NCBI RefSeq assembly: GCF_004347735.1
Contig: NZ_SLTI01000004.1
Location: 16,647 to 80,646 of the forward strand
Origin: Sulfuricurvum sp. IAE1
GTDB taxonomy: Bacteria; Campylobacterota; Campylobacteria; Campylobacterales; Sulfurimonadaceae
DNA length: 64,000 bases
Direction of reading: 5' to 3'
This document shows, one piece after another, positions 63,943 to 64,000 of this stretch. The notes below the pieces were generated by a model. That model was not told the origin of the DNA. It worked only from the letters and a program-made list of their open reading frames with translations, and did no database searches. Position numbers and translations under genes: made by a program. How positions within the stretch are numbered: position 1 is the first letter of the stretch; each line of letters starts with the position of its first letter.

Positions 63943-64000
63943 TCAATCAGGAGTATCTTGCTGCTGAATATCCCCTTCGGGGACGAGAACCTTTTCAAGG
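63943..64000 (-). CDS. Possible C-terminal end of a protein (TnpB-like?), cut by window end
   Basis: On the minus strand a frame entering at 64000 runs 18 codons (LEKVLVPEG...QQQDTPD) to TGA 63945-63943. The composition is coding-like. With the hairpin just behind it, the C terminus of an IS605 OrfB/TnpB protein is a candidate, but nothing in these residues is diagnostic. Chance or another gene is equally possible. Confidence 0.35.
   Translation of the reverse strand, partial: LEKVLVPEGDIQQQDTPD

Noticed and set aside
1..64000. CRISPR arrays, rRNA genes, prophage or conjugative genes
   Set aside because: No spaced direct repeats, rRNA sequences, phage structural genes, integrase or transfer genes were seen. 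The only mobile-element hint is the hairpin at the right edge.

Overview
The window looks like a chromosomal segment of a mesophilic Campylobacterota (epsilonproteobacterial) bacterium, most likely a Sulfuricurvum/Sulfurimonas-type organism. This is judged from remembered family resemblance (MetK of the Campylobacter type, HemJ, short RaiA/HPF, CcoI-CcoS, single-domain asparaginase), not from a database search. It is a very large surface-polysaccharide (O-antigen/capsule) locus of about 47 kb joined to an LPS inner-core/heptose locus, followed by ordinary housekeeping genes.

Layout. 1-1007: end of an unidentified gene and a COG0731-type radical SAM protein. 1019-1334: a near-consensus promoter, two identical tRNA-Asn genes and a terminator. 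1338-4764: promoter and the rfbACDB operon for dTDP-L-rhamnose. 4767-6649: two glycosyltransferases. 6649-11282: a CDP-3,6-dideoxyhexose module (rfbF, rfbG, RmlC-like epimerase, SDR reductase, rfbH). 11275-15270: three GT2-type transferases and an O-antigen ligase/polymerase-like protein. 15277-17366 (minus): a GT9/GT4 pair. 17557-21560: an AT-rich GDP-mannose/GDP-L-fucose block (manC, gmm, gmd, fcl). 21560-26259: metK, ugd, a UDP-uronate epimerase and a second nucleotide-sugar dehydrogenase. 26256-38181: glycosyltransferases, four SAM-dependent methyltransferases, a Wzx-like flippase, a GT11 fucosyltransferase, a Wzy-like polymerase and a glutamine-dependent amidotransferase (AsnB/WbpS-like). 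38237-41821: a carbamoylation cassette (SxtJ-like protein, DUF5989-like 49-residue protein, CmcH/NodU carbamoyltransferase, SGNH protein). 41956-46441: UDP-L-FucNAc synthesis (capE, capF, capG) and a WbuB-like transferase. 46429-48221: WecA-like initiating transferase (minus) and a short Wzz.

48223-56784 is the inner-core region: WaaE-like GT2, polysaccharide deacetylase, Kdo/heptose kinase-like protein, two GT9 heptosyltransferases, a membrane-anchored glycosidase-fold protein of unknown role, a YfaZ-like outer-membrane protein, hldE and hldD. 56910-63841 holds a periplasmic cytochrome c, ccoS-ccoI (cbb3 oxidase assembly), a single-domain asparaginase-like gene, gmhB, gmhA, trpS, raiA/hpf, a zinc-ribbon thioredoxin and hemJ. 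The right edge may carry the end of an IS200/IS605-type element.

How it fits together: WecA-like protein starts the repeat unit on undecaprenyl phosphate. The locus itself supplies dTDP-L-Rha, a CDP-dideoxyhexose, GDP-Man/GDP-L-Fuc, UDP-GlcA/GalA, a UDP-HexNAcA and UDP-L-FucNAc. About ten transferases could assemble the unit, and it could be decorated by methylation, carbamoylation and amidation. Wzx, Wzy and Wzz export and polymerise it, and a WaaL-like ligase would join it to a heptose-containing core. All four ADP-heptose genes (gmhA, hldE, gmhB, hldD) are present. Gene coupling is tight (ATGA, TAATG or TGATG overlaps), and two AT-rich blocks suggest mosaic assembly by horizontal transfer.
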